Part shown: positions 1 to 11,394 of the stretch, one piece after another | How positions within the stretch are numbered: position 1 is the stretch's first letter | How the letters are laid out: every line of letters begins with the position of its first letter | NCBI RefSeq assembly: GCF_964340395.1 | Contig: NC_135561.1 | Span: 6,418,518-6,431,017 of the forward strand | DNA from: Glandiceps talaboti | Taxonomy: Eukaryota > Hemichordata > Enteropneusta > Spengelidae | DNA: 12,500 nt | Reading direction: 5' to 3' | The notes under the pieces: generated by a model | The model's input: the letters and a program-made list of their open reading frames with translations, nothing else | The model's database searches: none | What the model was told of the DNA's origin: nothing | Program-made: the position numbers and the translations under genes

Positions 1-176
1 TCATGTGTCTGTGACAAAAGGTCTAAATTCTGTAATCGGTCACTCATCAGTATAATTTGCTATTTCACTTGAGTTTGACACCCTTTTCTAGAACTATTAT
101 AGTACATTTATGACGAAATGTTAATTATATATTGTGTTATGACTTATCAAAATACTGGCTTAAATTTGTAATTATG

Positions 177-317
177 TCAACCTTGGTCATTGACATCTTT
201 TCTAGGTTTTGTTTCACATCCCCATAAGTGCATCGGGATATATTGGTTAGTATCACAGCTGCCATGGCAATTACTGTCATCAGCCATCGAACTCCAACAC
301 TTGGTGGTGTCCTTCAT
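177..317 (-). other. Short Cys-containing open frame, unrecognised
   Basis: A 46-codon ATG-to-stop frame contains four Cys in its middle (KCW, NCHGSC, WGC). I recognise no family. No convincing splice acceptor or donor with a pyrimidine tract flanks it, and it lies about 1.1 kb beyond the stop of the protease gene on the same strand. It could be a short exon of a neighbouring gene or a piece of a decayed element, but a chance frame is the most likely explanation. Confidence 0.12.
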
Positions 318-360
318 TTTGTTTTTGTTTTGTATGTTGTCATTGACGTATACAATTATG

Positions 361-603
361 GTCTTCAGAAGTTACTAATGAAATGATCTGTTTTTGGCTC
401 GGGAAGAAGAGGTTCACAACGTACGAAATGGTCAACAGGTGCCGCGACAGAATGAATCCAGCTAAGATGCGAAATGTACCGGTTTGCGTATGACAGGAGC
501 TAGGGAGTGGAAAACCCAGACCGTCAATCGTACGACATCGAATCTGAAAACAGAATTACCAGGAGAATTGCTCGACGTTGGCTGGGGGTACCAGCTCAAT
601 AAA
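361..603 (+). mobile_element. Decayed non-LTR retrotransposon reverse transcriptase relic
   Basis: Two consecutive open segments in different frames resemble the C-terminal half of invertebrate non-LTR reverse transcriptases. The first (about 370-490) includes MVNRCRDRMNPAKMRNV, like the thumb-region motif W/RCxxxxxPAKSRSL of these elements, and ends in a stop. The second (about 507-602) includes RITRRIARRWLGVP, like the conserved (L)RRWLGVP motif that normally lies over 100 residues further on, and also ends in a stop. The intervening part is missing, so the copy is frameshifted and deleted. An AATAAA at 598-603 overlaps the second stop. Family assignment rests on remembered motifs only. Confidence 0.4.
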
Positions 604-1395
604 TCACACTCTCATTTCCTATCGTTTTTTCTTGATTATTTATCAACGTTAGTTACAAAATGATTCCATTAAAATAGATGGATAGAACATAATGTATTAC
701 GACCAGGTAAATCAATTTCCTATCAAATAAAAACCATCAGCAAAAATAGGTAAATGATCTTTTGATGAAAGTAGGTACATGTATGTGTTGCAATCTTTGT
801 TTTAAAACGTAAATGAGAAAATAACTACCCGGAACCTTTTACAGTACACTTCAGTAGTGATCGTATGTGACACGTGACCTTAAGGGGGTTAAATTTACCT
901 TAAGTTTGAACGATTCGTTCCAGATCCCTGTCTTTCTTTATAGATATCGCTCAGTCAATGTCATGTTGATTCCAATTGGATATTCTATGAGACAACCATA
1001 CATCTAGTGTACGTGGGTTTGAACACTACTTTTTTTCCAAATTTGCTAGCTTCAGTATAAACAATATAGAAGGGAGTGAGAGTATAACAATACAAGTACA
1101 TATTCCCCAATATTTTTCTTCCTTTATATCAGCCAAGGAAAATACAAGTGACCTAAGTGGCCCTTTTCACTACGAGTCGCTAGACAAGTAGTGACAACCC
1201 TTATGTCACGAGTATTTTCAAATTTCTTTTTGGTTCTTCTTTTTGTTTTCAATGTCAAAAAATTCTTCACATTTGTGTTCGCATAATTATTCTGCTTATA
1301 CTATTAATGATTATCACATTTTCATTTTGTCATAAAATGGCGTTAATGTTTTCTCGATTAACTTTTTTTCCATCTCATCTTAGCATTACAAAAGT
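604..1395. other. Gene-free AT-rich region downstream of the protease gene
   Basis: No coding signal or RNA gene is seen. It should contain the 3' UTR and polyadenylation site of the minus-strand protease gene. No canonical AATAAA was found on the minus strand in the first several hundred bases after the stop. The nearest variant I see is TATAAA (plus-strand TTTATA at 1123-1128), about 270 bases past the stop. Confidence 0.5.
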
Positions 1396-1581
1396 TTACA
1401 ATGGGAGCCACTTTCTTAAATCGTCATCAGCTACTTCGGATATCCAATTGTAAAAGAACGTAATTCTGGCATAAACTGGCGGATCTCTCGGACCTCCGCA
1501 TGAGTAGCCGAAACTTGTAGCACCAATGACATAGAAACGATCATCGTCACCAAGATAAGTCAATGGTCCACCACTATCGCC
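1396..1581 (-). CDS. Exon 12 (last): protease C-terminal segment with catalytic Ser
   Basis: It begins in phase 0 after a ttctag acceptor with GDSGGPL, the S1A active-site motif (Ser590 = Ser195), and ends with TAA at 1398-1396 after RKWLPL. It carries ATSFGYSCGG (Ser214-Phe215-Gly216 and Cys220) and PPVYARI, where the usual GVY glycine 226 is Pro622. Position 201, usually Cys, is Tyr596. The terminal amphipathic helix FFYNWISEV is normal. An intron immediately before GDS is a common position in S1A genes. Confidence 0.95.
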   Translation of the reverse strand, partial: GDSGGPLTYLGDDDRFYVIGATSFGYSCGGPRDPPVYARITFFYNWISEVADDDLRKWLPL

Positions 1582-1630
1582 CTAGAAAGATGAATAGAAG
1601 GAGAAACTGATAGTAAAAAATAACCCGCAT

Positions 1631-1710
<80 letters not shown>

Positions 1711-2731
1711 CGCTCAACCACCATATCCCTCGAACTCTCCGACCCTTTCTTTCTCTTTGTACGTTTGTTACTGACCTATTACTCAATCCTTTGCAAGACA
1801 AGTTGCATGTATGAAGTATTATGGCATTGTTGAACCTTTACAAAATCCTTTGGCATCCTTTCAAACTAAAGCTGAACAGAGAATGTTTTCTGAAACATGT
1901 AAACATCCCTTTTTCTTATTTTTACAACGTTAACTCATCGTCGTCACTTTTCGATATAGTGATGCAACTCTTGCCTTTAATTTATTCAGTGAGGGATAAA
2001 GAAACAGCTAACACTGACCCAGTCACTCGCTGTATATAATACTCACTGTTACTATGACTTCTCTTACAACCGCGGTGGAATATTAAAAAATACCAATATA
2101 TTTGACTTACGAAACATGGTCCAACATTTCGTCCATATCCTAAACAGATCATGTCGTCTGTCTTGACGTAAATGTGGAATTTGCAAGCATCGTCGGGTAA
2201 AATTATCACTCTTGCATATTGTAGTTTAGTTGGATCATGAACTAAGAATAAAGAAAAGAAAAAATTGACAACATTAATTAACGAATGATAGAATTAAAAT
2301 TTTAATTTTGACTCTGGATAAATTGATAATAGTAATAATAATAAATAGGCATTTTGTTACCGTGATGAAACCCATGACCTTTAGGATAGACTGTAGATTC
2401 TGGTAATCAGGTTTAATGGTCTTGTTATCCCCAAAAAGGTGGGGGGGGGGGGAGCTATTACGATGGGCTCCGTCCGTCCATTATCCGTCATTATCCAACT
2501 TCATTCAAACATGGCGCCAAGGTGACAAATTTTATGGGACTTTGTTTTGCGATAAATACAAATTTGATCGAGTGGCGGCCACATTTGTAGTTAAAAATCA
2601 ATATTTATTGCATAACTCAAAACCTTTCATACATAGAGACACAATTTAAGTGTCTACCCCATATTTTCAGGTTTAAACTTACTTTTGAGACATTGGCCTT
2701 TGACCCAACCTTCAGCGTCACATACATACAT

Positions 2732-2763
<32 letters not shown>

Positions 2764-5700
2764 GCATACATACATACATACATACATACATACATACATA
2801 CATACATACATACATACATACATACATACATACGTACATACATACACATATCTCTAAAACTTAACAGAAAGCTAAGTTATTATTATTATTATTATTATAA
2901 AATATCTTTATTCAGGGTAAAAACTCAATAAGCGTTACAAACAACGCAAAGCGTTGCAGGGTCGGCTTCTTTCCATTGAGGCTCTCATACTTCAAATCAA
3001 CAATCACACAAAAGTCCACTTACAAATACTAAAACACATTAGGACATAAAATACACACAAATACTAAAGAAAGTTTCAAATCTTGTTTATATCACTCACG
3101 GCCTCTCTCCAAAACATCACCCCATCCGGATATCCATGCATAATCACCATCATTGAAAGTCAAGTTCCTTGGAGGAAAGCAGGCCGGTCGCACGTATTTG
3201 TTGAACGCCAACGGTTTAGCCAGACGGACCAGTCCGATGTCGTTATTAAGTGATGCCCAGATGAACTCTGGGTAAGGATAAGTCTCGGCCACTTCTACAC
3301 GCTGTGAGTATTCCGAGTCTTCTTCATTAATGTCTGTTATACCAGTCTTGATTGCTGGGATTATTACATCTAAACTGAGGGGGAAAGAAATAAAAACAAA
3401 CAAACAAACAAACAAGGAGAATAAGCATCCACGGTAGGGTAAATAACAGTTTGATTATGTCTATGAGTAAACAAAGAACGACAGACAAAAAAGTATGCAT
3501 ACAAATGTAAACTTGAATACACTGAAAAGTATAATCATGGAATCCTGTAGAGTAAAACATATGGCGTAAAAGTAAAAAACTGAAGAAAAAAAACACTGAA
3601 CAATACACGTGTATATTAAAATCTGTTAGATAACTTTGTAAAGTACAATGTACATTACGTCCTAAATGTTGTAAACAAAATGTCTCGAGTTGTGACTTCA
3701 ATGATTTGATCGAATTAGCTCTTTTGAAATGTCAATTGCAACGGTGCTCTATAACCACAGTGGGCTTAGTTATGTCTCTGGAACACACACAAAACAAGCA
3801 AATAAATGATAAATAATAAATAACAACAACAACATATAAACACTGACAAACATGAACATGTAAAAAAAAGTTGCTAACTTGACTTCTGATCAGTAAAAAT
3901 CCGTCTTTGCTTTAACATGTTTAGAACTCGCATATTTACCATGTGCAATGTATACGCAAATGCAGACCATTATTAAGCCTTCACAAGAAGAGTTAGTTAT
4001 ATTTAAGTGTTAATCTACATCGAAGAGATGATAAATTCAGTGGCCAGTAATAATATGGTAGTTACAAATGCAACGACTTACACGCAGTGTGCGGCTGTAA
4101 TGATCCAGTATCGACTGAGTATTGTGCCTCCACATTTGTGACCATCGTCTCCCTCTCTGAGGGAGACTATCCACGGAAAGTCACCAAATGGAGCGGCAGA
4201 GCCACCAATGATACGGGTTGCAATGCCATCATCTCTGATTCCACATTCTAGACAATACACAATGATTAAAAAGGTTGTAGCAAATTAATAAATATGTAAA
4301 GCATTCAATATCTTGCTGTTTCGACAGCGTTATTGCCTATCAGCATTCCTCGGGGTAGGCAGGGGGCTGAAAATTAATACGTTCGTAAAATATTCAATAT
4401 CTTGCATGTTTAACAGGGTTACTTTCTGTCGTCACTGCTTACTATGGGAGGGTACGTTTAAGGCGATTTTTGGCCGAAGAATGCAATCTCTAAAGCAGAC
4501 AAGTAACGCTCCTTACACCTGTAACGGTAATCGCAAATTCAATAGCCTGTATTAACAATATTTATCAGTGTGTATCATGTTTTGTTGCCCAATTAAAGCC
4601 ATTGTGGCCCACGGCGGAGAATATTTACTAGTGGTGACGAGATTAGTTGGCAATTACTTCAATTCGTACGTTGATTTAGAAGGGGTCGTGAGATCTGCAA
4701 AAGTATAAACTAATACCGTAGTTGTATTATTGGGCAATGAACAATTTGGTGGAATAGCAATTTAAGATATGTCTGGCAAATTTGAATTGGCTGACGAAAG
4801 TAAGCACTACTTGCATGTAACACATCCGTTTCGTTATTATTCAGGGTAACTGTTAACAACTTTCACGTTCCGCTGAATAATAGACATATGACAACTAGTC
4901 TAAGAGGACTATTAAAAGTATGTTAGTGGAACTTGTTCATTTAAAACAAATCTAGCGCCGAAAAAAGGCTAAGACCGACTACAGCAGATACCTTCAAGTT
5001 AATACGCAGGAACAATACAAACTAAATATAATGTTCTCGTTTGAAATCGAAGAAAAAAATACACAAGCTATGACCCACACTACGTTTTTTTTCTGACTGT
5101 ATGAACATTTAGATCTACTCAAACTTAACCAGCGTTTGTAATTATAAATGATCGGACCGCTTACCAAACTCTTTGCAGATTAGATGAACAAGTTTTCCGC
5201 TGCCACAGTTAGACCTGAATGAAGAGTAAATTAATTAGTAAAGAACAATGAACAATCAACCGCGAGTAAACTATCATGTATATGTCAATTGAAATGACCA
5301 ATCAAATAACAGATTCATTAATCGGTAGCATCTTTAAGCAATATATGATTATTCATTACAAAGTTTGAATTATAAATTAGCTGTGTACATGTAGAAAGTG
5401 GTTAATGTTATATTTGTGCATGTATATATACTTACGTCTTTGTAAACATAACATTTGAATAATCTGCTTGGTATTCTGAAATGGCGGCATATTCATATCC
5501 ATTTGTTGGACTGCTTCCTTCGTCAACAAATTGAACATCTTGCATCTCCCTATTGATTGATGGAAAATTACACGTCGTTTGGGTTATTACATTTAGAAAA
5601 TCGAACTATGCATAGAGCTCAGAATAAGCTTAAAGGGTTTATGCATATTTAGACCTAAATCCAAACCTAACCATAATACTACGCTAATATGGGCTTTGCG

Positions 5701-8700
5701 CATGCGGAACGTGAGAGTGGAAATGTTCCAAATCCGAAGACGCAATCCCTTACATTGGATAGAGGAATGTTTCTATTGCATATGCCAAGTCAGAACATTT
5801 TATGATGTGGATTGTACACTTATTTTGTACTTAGGATTTTAAATCAGATTGTCACGATATAAGGATAGCTTACAAAATTTCGGGGTTTTTTTGCCCGTAG
5901 GCAATTTGTGAGCTTCGTCTACCATACGACTCTGAAAGACGTATCTTAATCCTACTAACCAACAAGTCGTCTGTATTAATATCGTAAACCGTGGCAATGA
6001 GTGCACGTGATACGGTATATCACAGCATGGAACACACTTTATTCGATAACGAGTACAAAAAAGTTCGCATATATGTATGCACGTACTATTGAGTATATAT
6101 GGGTAGATTCACACGTGATTATGGAAAACCAAAACAAAAAACAAAAACGAACAAACAAACGCATCATACATTATTTGTAACGTTTCACTCCTTCTTTACA
6201 ACGTATCATACATTTACGCAAACGTATGTGGAGGGTCTATATATGGTATTACACATTGTTTGTCTCGTCATAACTTACTCATATCCAAGTTGGCTGGTAC
6301 ATATGGTTGGACCGTATTCATTTCTCCACACGTCGTCTTCCATGACAGTGCCATCAGAAGCGATGACGTCTTTACACACCTGAAGCCATTCACCGACAAT
6401 ACTTACGAATAATGTTCCCTCACTTGCTGATCCAGACCCTTCCAACCCCAACCTCACTGTTTTACAAAAAAAAGTTACACAGTCAGTGAACAACCATTCA
6501 AATCTGTGTTCTTCTTTTAGTAGTCAGAAGTCGTGAACTTCTTGCATAAGCCAGTGAATTATAATTGAAAGTCATAGGCACTTAATATATACTTCGAGGA
6601 AGTTTTCATCTGTTTACATTGCGATGTGTGATTTTGTTTATCAGTCTCACTAACCGCTTGTATTGCTATAGCAACAGCAAACGGTTAATGTGGTGTGAAA
6701 ATACACTCAAACTGATTGGTTGCAATGGAGAGTGATAACGTACGTCAGCCTCACTCACTTGTATTCAAATGAAGTCAATATTTAATCAAATACCGACATA
6801 ATTTATCTTAGCGAATAAAATAAGATATAAATATCTACAAACAGGCGTGCCGATTGGAGCATGACCAAATTACTAGTTTGTTGTTACTAGAATTTCAAGC
6901 ATGCGCAGTTAGTTAGACAGTGAAGCAAAAACACAGATTTCGATGTAAACATGCTAGATACATATTGTTTCATCACTTATCAGTAGTACTTTTCCCACGA
7001 AGTAAATAAAAAATGTCAGTGATCATTTTGTATAAGGAGATTGTTCATACAGAAATTACACTAACCAATGTATCGGCGTGTTTATACCCACTTCAAAGCA
7101 CACATGGCACGTGATAATTTTTAGTAGTACAAAAACATGTTTCAAGTTTGATTTTGGTATACGCAGAAATCATTCTTTCACAAACTTCGACAATTTTATA
7201 ACGACCTCTTAGAGCTTAGACTGTAAGATACGTCGTGACGTTTTGCCCTCACCGGCCTCCTCTCTCTCTGGTAGGGGTTGGCCGATGTGTGAGGGTGCCC
7301 CGTCACGGCGTACCTTACAGACTACTTAGAGCTCTGTGTCGTAAAAGATACTTTTCTTACCCGAGTAACAGGCTTCCTCGTCAGAACCGTCATCGCAGTC
7401 CAAGTTACCATCACATTGCTTTTCGATGTCCACACATTGTCGTGACACCGTACAAGTAAATTTATACTCTGCACATTCAGTTTCTACAAGGGAAAGTAGT
7501 ATTCATGTAGGAGTTATGATGTTCGCATGAACAGATCTGCAAGTGAATGTTTATATTTATAAGTCAGAGTGTATGTTCTATATTATATGTTTGTTTTGGT
7601 GTTCGCGGTTATAGGTGTTCGTCACCTATGTGGACTACCTGACTTTTGTCAAAGGTAAATAAATAAAACATCATGGAAATGTCCTCCCTTTTCGCCATTT
7701 CGGTCTAAGAATTAATTGTTTTGCCATCCTCTCCAGTTTTGTTTTAAAATGACAATGTATTTATATCTAATCTCAGTTAGTATGACTTTGCTTGTGCTGA
7801 TTACTTACCGCATTCCTCCTCGTCGCTACCGTCCACACAGTTATCAAAACCATTACATTGATGAAATGACGGTATGCATTCACCACTCGTACAAGCAAAT
7901 TGCCAATTACCACAGGCTAATGAAACAAATTAACAAATCAAATATTAAAAGGAGAATGGCCTGGTTCATTGGCGGTATATATCACACTTTTAATAAAAAC
8001 AAATTTATACTTAACAAATGTTATTTGATCGTATATTCGTTAATGGGATATGAATGTCATCCTTAAAGTTTGATCCGCACAATTCAAATTGTTTTGTCTA
8101 CTATTTGTGATAAGGGGCTTAACATATTTTGCAGAAAAAGGGGGACTTTTCTTCTGTCCCTTTTTTAAAAAAATTACAGAACAGATAAGATAAGGAGGTT
8201 TAACTAATAGTTACCTTCGCGACACAGTTCCATTGTGTCTTCATCAGTTCCATCACCGCAGTCGTCCAAATCGTCACACATGTACATGTTATCTACACAC
8301 TTCTGGTTTGCACACTGGATACCATCCAAACATTCTGAAATAGTAGTCAATATCACAAGACGAACCAATATTACAACAACACCAGCAAAGACAATAGCAA
8401 CAAAAACAACAATAACCACAAAAACAACCCTGCAATGCGATCTTTTAACTTTCAATGCAACATTATATATTACCAAAAACACGTTTAGATATTGACAAAT
8501 AGACGGTACCAACAAAAACAATTTAGCGTGATTTTTTTTTTTTACAATTAGACAAATAATATTTAAAAATACAAGAACCAATGATAAAAGTCAGTGAAAT
8601 GCATCAATACCGACACATAAATATTGAACAAGTTGTTTTATATTGCAACACTTGGCTTGCCTTAACTGTATTTTCTTAGGTAAGAAAAATAGCTATTCCT

Positions 8701-8742
8701 ATTTGTTGATGTTTAAGATATGGACAGAAGATATATCTCATG

Positions 8743-8824
<82 letters not shown>

Positions 8825-10984
8825 TGTGTGTGTGCTTCATTCATTCGTAATCCTAGTATTGAGAGTTCATTTTATCAGACTGGTGTAATTTTGAATTATT
8901 TTCGCGTTTCCACACGTTTGAAATCCATTTTCTACATTTTTTTTTTATTTCGAATCATTTATTTATCTTCATCGAATATACCCCGGTAACCCCTCCTTTC
9001 GATAAACTAGGCTGAGTGAGAATTCACCCGGTATAACCTGTGTTTCACCAACGAGGTTGAAGAGCGCCATAAGCGGCAATGTTTGATCAGATAATGCAAG
9101 CAACGAAATAAATTGACAAGTTAACGTTGATGGCGCTCGGCCGGCTCATTGTTTGGGTAATGTCCGATCAACGAATCCTTCAACACCATACTCGCGAGCG
9201 GTCAATGGATTTAAAGTCGGCATCAAGACAGAATTGAATTTCTGAATACAAAAACAAACCTAGACGTACGATATCGTAGATTTAAAAAAAACTCCATGCA
9301 TGCAATTGGCGTATCAATACTATTAATGAACAATATATTATTATTCGGTCTTATTTTCAAAAGACGTAGTAAGCGCCAAGAATTGAATATAAACAATATT
9401 CGATAAACTCTGAGTGTAAACTTTCTACTTAAAAATTTGCGGCTTATTTTTTCTGTAAAAATTAAATCCATGTGTTCAGTACTTGGGAGTGACAGCAAAC
9501 CCACATTTTCAATCGTGAAAATTGATAGTGCGCTGGTGATTTAATTAATATCAATTTTTCACTTTATAGGAATGTTTATGACCATTTTTTTACCTTTTTT
9601 CAACTTTTTTAGAGAACGGTATACTGTACAGTATAAATCTACAACTACAACCTCAATGTATACACACTGCAGTGTACCGGTACCGTGACGGCGGTAGCAT
9701 ACAAAGGATGCTATCCCAGAAACCCTTGTAATAAACGTCCTTGAGCGAATCCATTTCCGTAATGCGGGTGACGTGAGGTGTTCGCCAGTCTCAAACAATG
9801 GTGATTGCTTTTAAGTCACCGTGCATTTGACTGCTTACTTTTAGGCTATCAGGACAATCCTTATATCATGCACAAATATATTATATAAGAAGAAGATCGA
9901 TATTGTGCTATACGAAACATTTTGTATGACACGCGCACCCTACTCACAAAATGGAAGCCCTAAACAGTAGGTCAACGAACTATTGTACTCTCTTCACGTA
10001 CTACAATGTTTATATTTTATAGAAATCATGGCTCAATCGGCTGGGCGTTGTGGCGTGCGCCTGTAATCTAGTTACTAGGAGGCCTGGATGTTGGATTGTT
10101 TGAGATTGGGAGTTCTGCTTGTCGTTGTTCTATGGAGATCGGACGTCCGTGTTAAGCTCGGCATCGATATGGTCACCTTGGCGGAGGCCGTGACGACCAG
10201 GTCGTATAATGAGAGACGTACTGGCCCAGGGCGGAAACGCAGCAGGCAAAAGTCTCCGTGTGGAGCAGTAGTGGGATCGCGCCCGTGAATAGGCAGCGGC
10301 TGGTAGCCCAATCAACATAGTGGGACTTCATCCTTTTTTTTTCGTTCTTTCAGTGATTGTTGTTTTATTTTTATCTTATTTTTCTTTCATTTTTATTTTT
10401 TATTTTTTTTAAATTCTCATTCTACAATTGCTAACTGTTGTGTATTTCAGACTGTTTGAAATATAATAAATGTATATACACCGACCTCTACCATGTGACG
10501 CCGCGACTATGAGGTTAAATCCTTTAGCTGTGATACTCAAATCAGATGTGAATTTAAACCACAATTTTCTTCCACTGAAAGTAAAGCTTCTTCCCTCTGT
10601 TCCTCTATAATCTCCTATCTTCGTATCAGATTCAGTTGGATCATCGCCAAAGCCAACACTAAGGCCATCACAGCACACCTCGGTATCCAGATATGTAAAG
10701 TCGACACTGAGGTATTCGTATCCGTCACTATTATCAGCTAATGTTACCAGCCAGGTACAAGACATGGAATTGGGATAGGTTTCTTCGGATTCTTCAGTTG
10801 GTGAATTGAGATTCACCATTGGTTGATCCGTGTCTAAGATATGGTTTCCACCACAGGATGGTACGAAATCATCTACATTTTATGAACAAAATTAAATGAA
10901 TTAATCAATCAATAATTGATAGCAATAATATCAACAAATATCTATCAATTCAGTAATCTATTATATACCTATATGGACTCTCTG

Positions 10985-11015
<31 letters not shown>

Positions 11016-11362
11016 AGCTTCTCTTTGACGTATCTATGTATTCGTACTCTACAAATTCGATGAAGGATGTCAAGCTTCACGGGTGTGTATATTGTACGGG
11101 CAAACAGATGATTGTTTACTCTGCCTAGTTTTTACTAATGAACGACACTATGACGAGTGATATTTCTGCTCTGGAATGAATTCTAGTTTCTTTGTCACTT
11201 CGACTTTTTTGCAATAAAAAGTTGAAAATATTTAGTAAGATCTGTTAGATGCTCACTACAAAATAAATTGCCAGAAAAATGTTGGTCTGCAATCTATGTG
11301 TAAAAGAACATCGTATGAGATGGTTTTATGTATGTATGTATGTATGTATGTATGTATGTATG

Positions 11363-11394
<32 letters not shown>

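Larger units (their letters stand above)
2242..3099 (-). other. Intron 10
   Basis: A GT-AG intron (donor gtgagt, acceptor ttcttag) of 858 bp. It holds a probable retroelement 3' end next to the donor, an ATT run, a CATA/CA microsatellite and a poly-G tract. The remainder (2242-2440 and 2453-2720) is AT-rich with nothing recognisable. Confidence 0.85.
6457..7360 (-). other. Intron 5
   Basis: A GT-AG intron of 904 bp (donor gtaaga, acceptor aaaacag). It contains the fold-back hairpin near the donor and the 37-bp palindrome. The rest (6690-7200) is unremarkable AT-rich DNA. Confidence 0.85.

Noticed and set aside
2441-2452. G-quadruplex regulatory element
   Set aside because: A single 12-G homopolymer with an equal tract at 12109-12120; more likely simple-sequence slippage.
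2617-2847. Open frames of repeated MYVC on the minus strand
   Set aside because: Pure translation of the CATA microsatellite.
8643-8989. Plus-strand Cys-Val repeat open frames
   Set aside because: Translation of the TG microsatellite.
9934-9957. PSE-like motif (CACCCTACTCACAAAATGG) for the SRP RNA gene
   Set aside because: It ends more than 50 bp upstream of the TATA-like box, too far for the usual PSE-TATA spacing, and the match is loose.
10075-10318. Three open frames on both strands
   Set aside because: They lie wholly within the SRP RNA gene and do not resemble proteins; GC-richer structured RNA leaves few stops.
10040-10336. Alu-like SINE rather than SRP RNA
   Set aside because: The beginning resembles Alu, but the central S domain, which Alu elements lack, is present and complete, and there is no A-rich tail.
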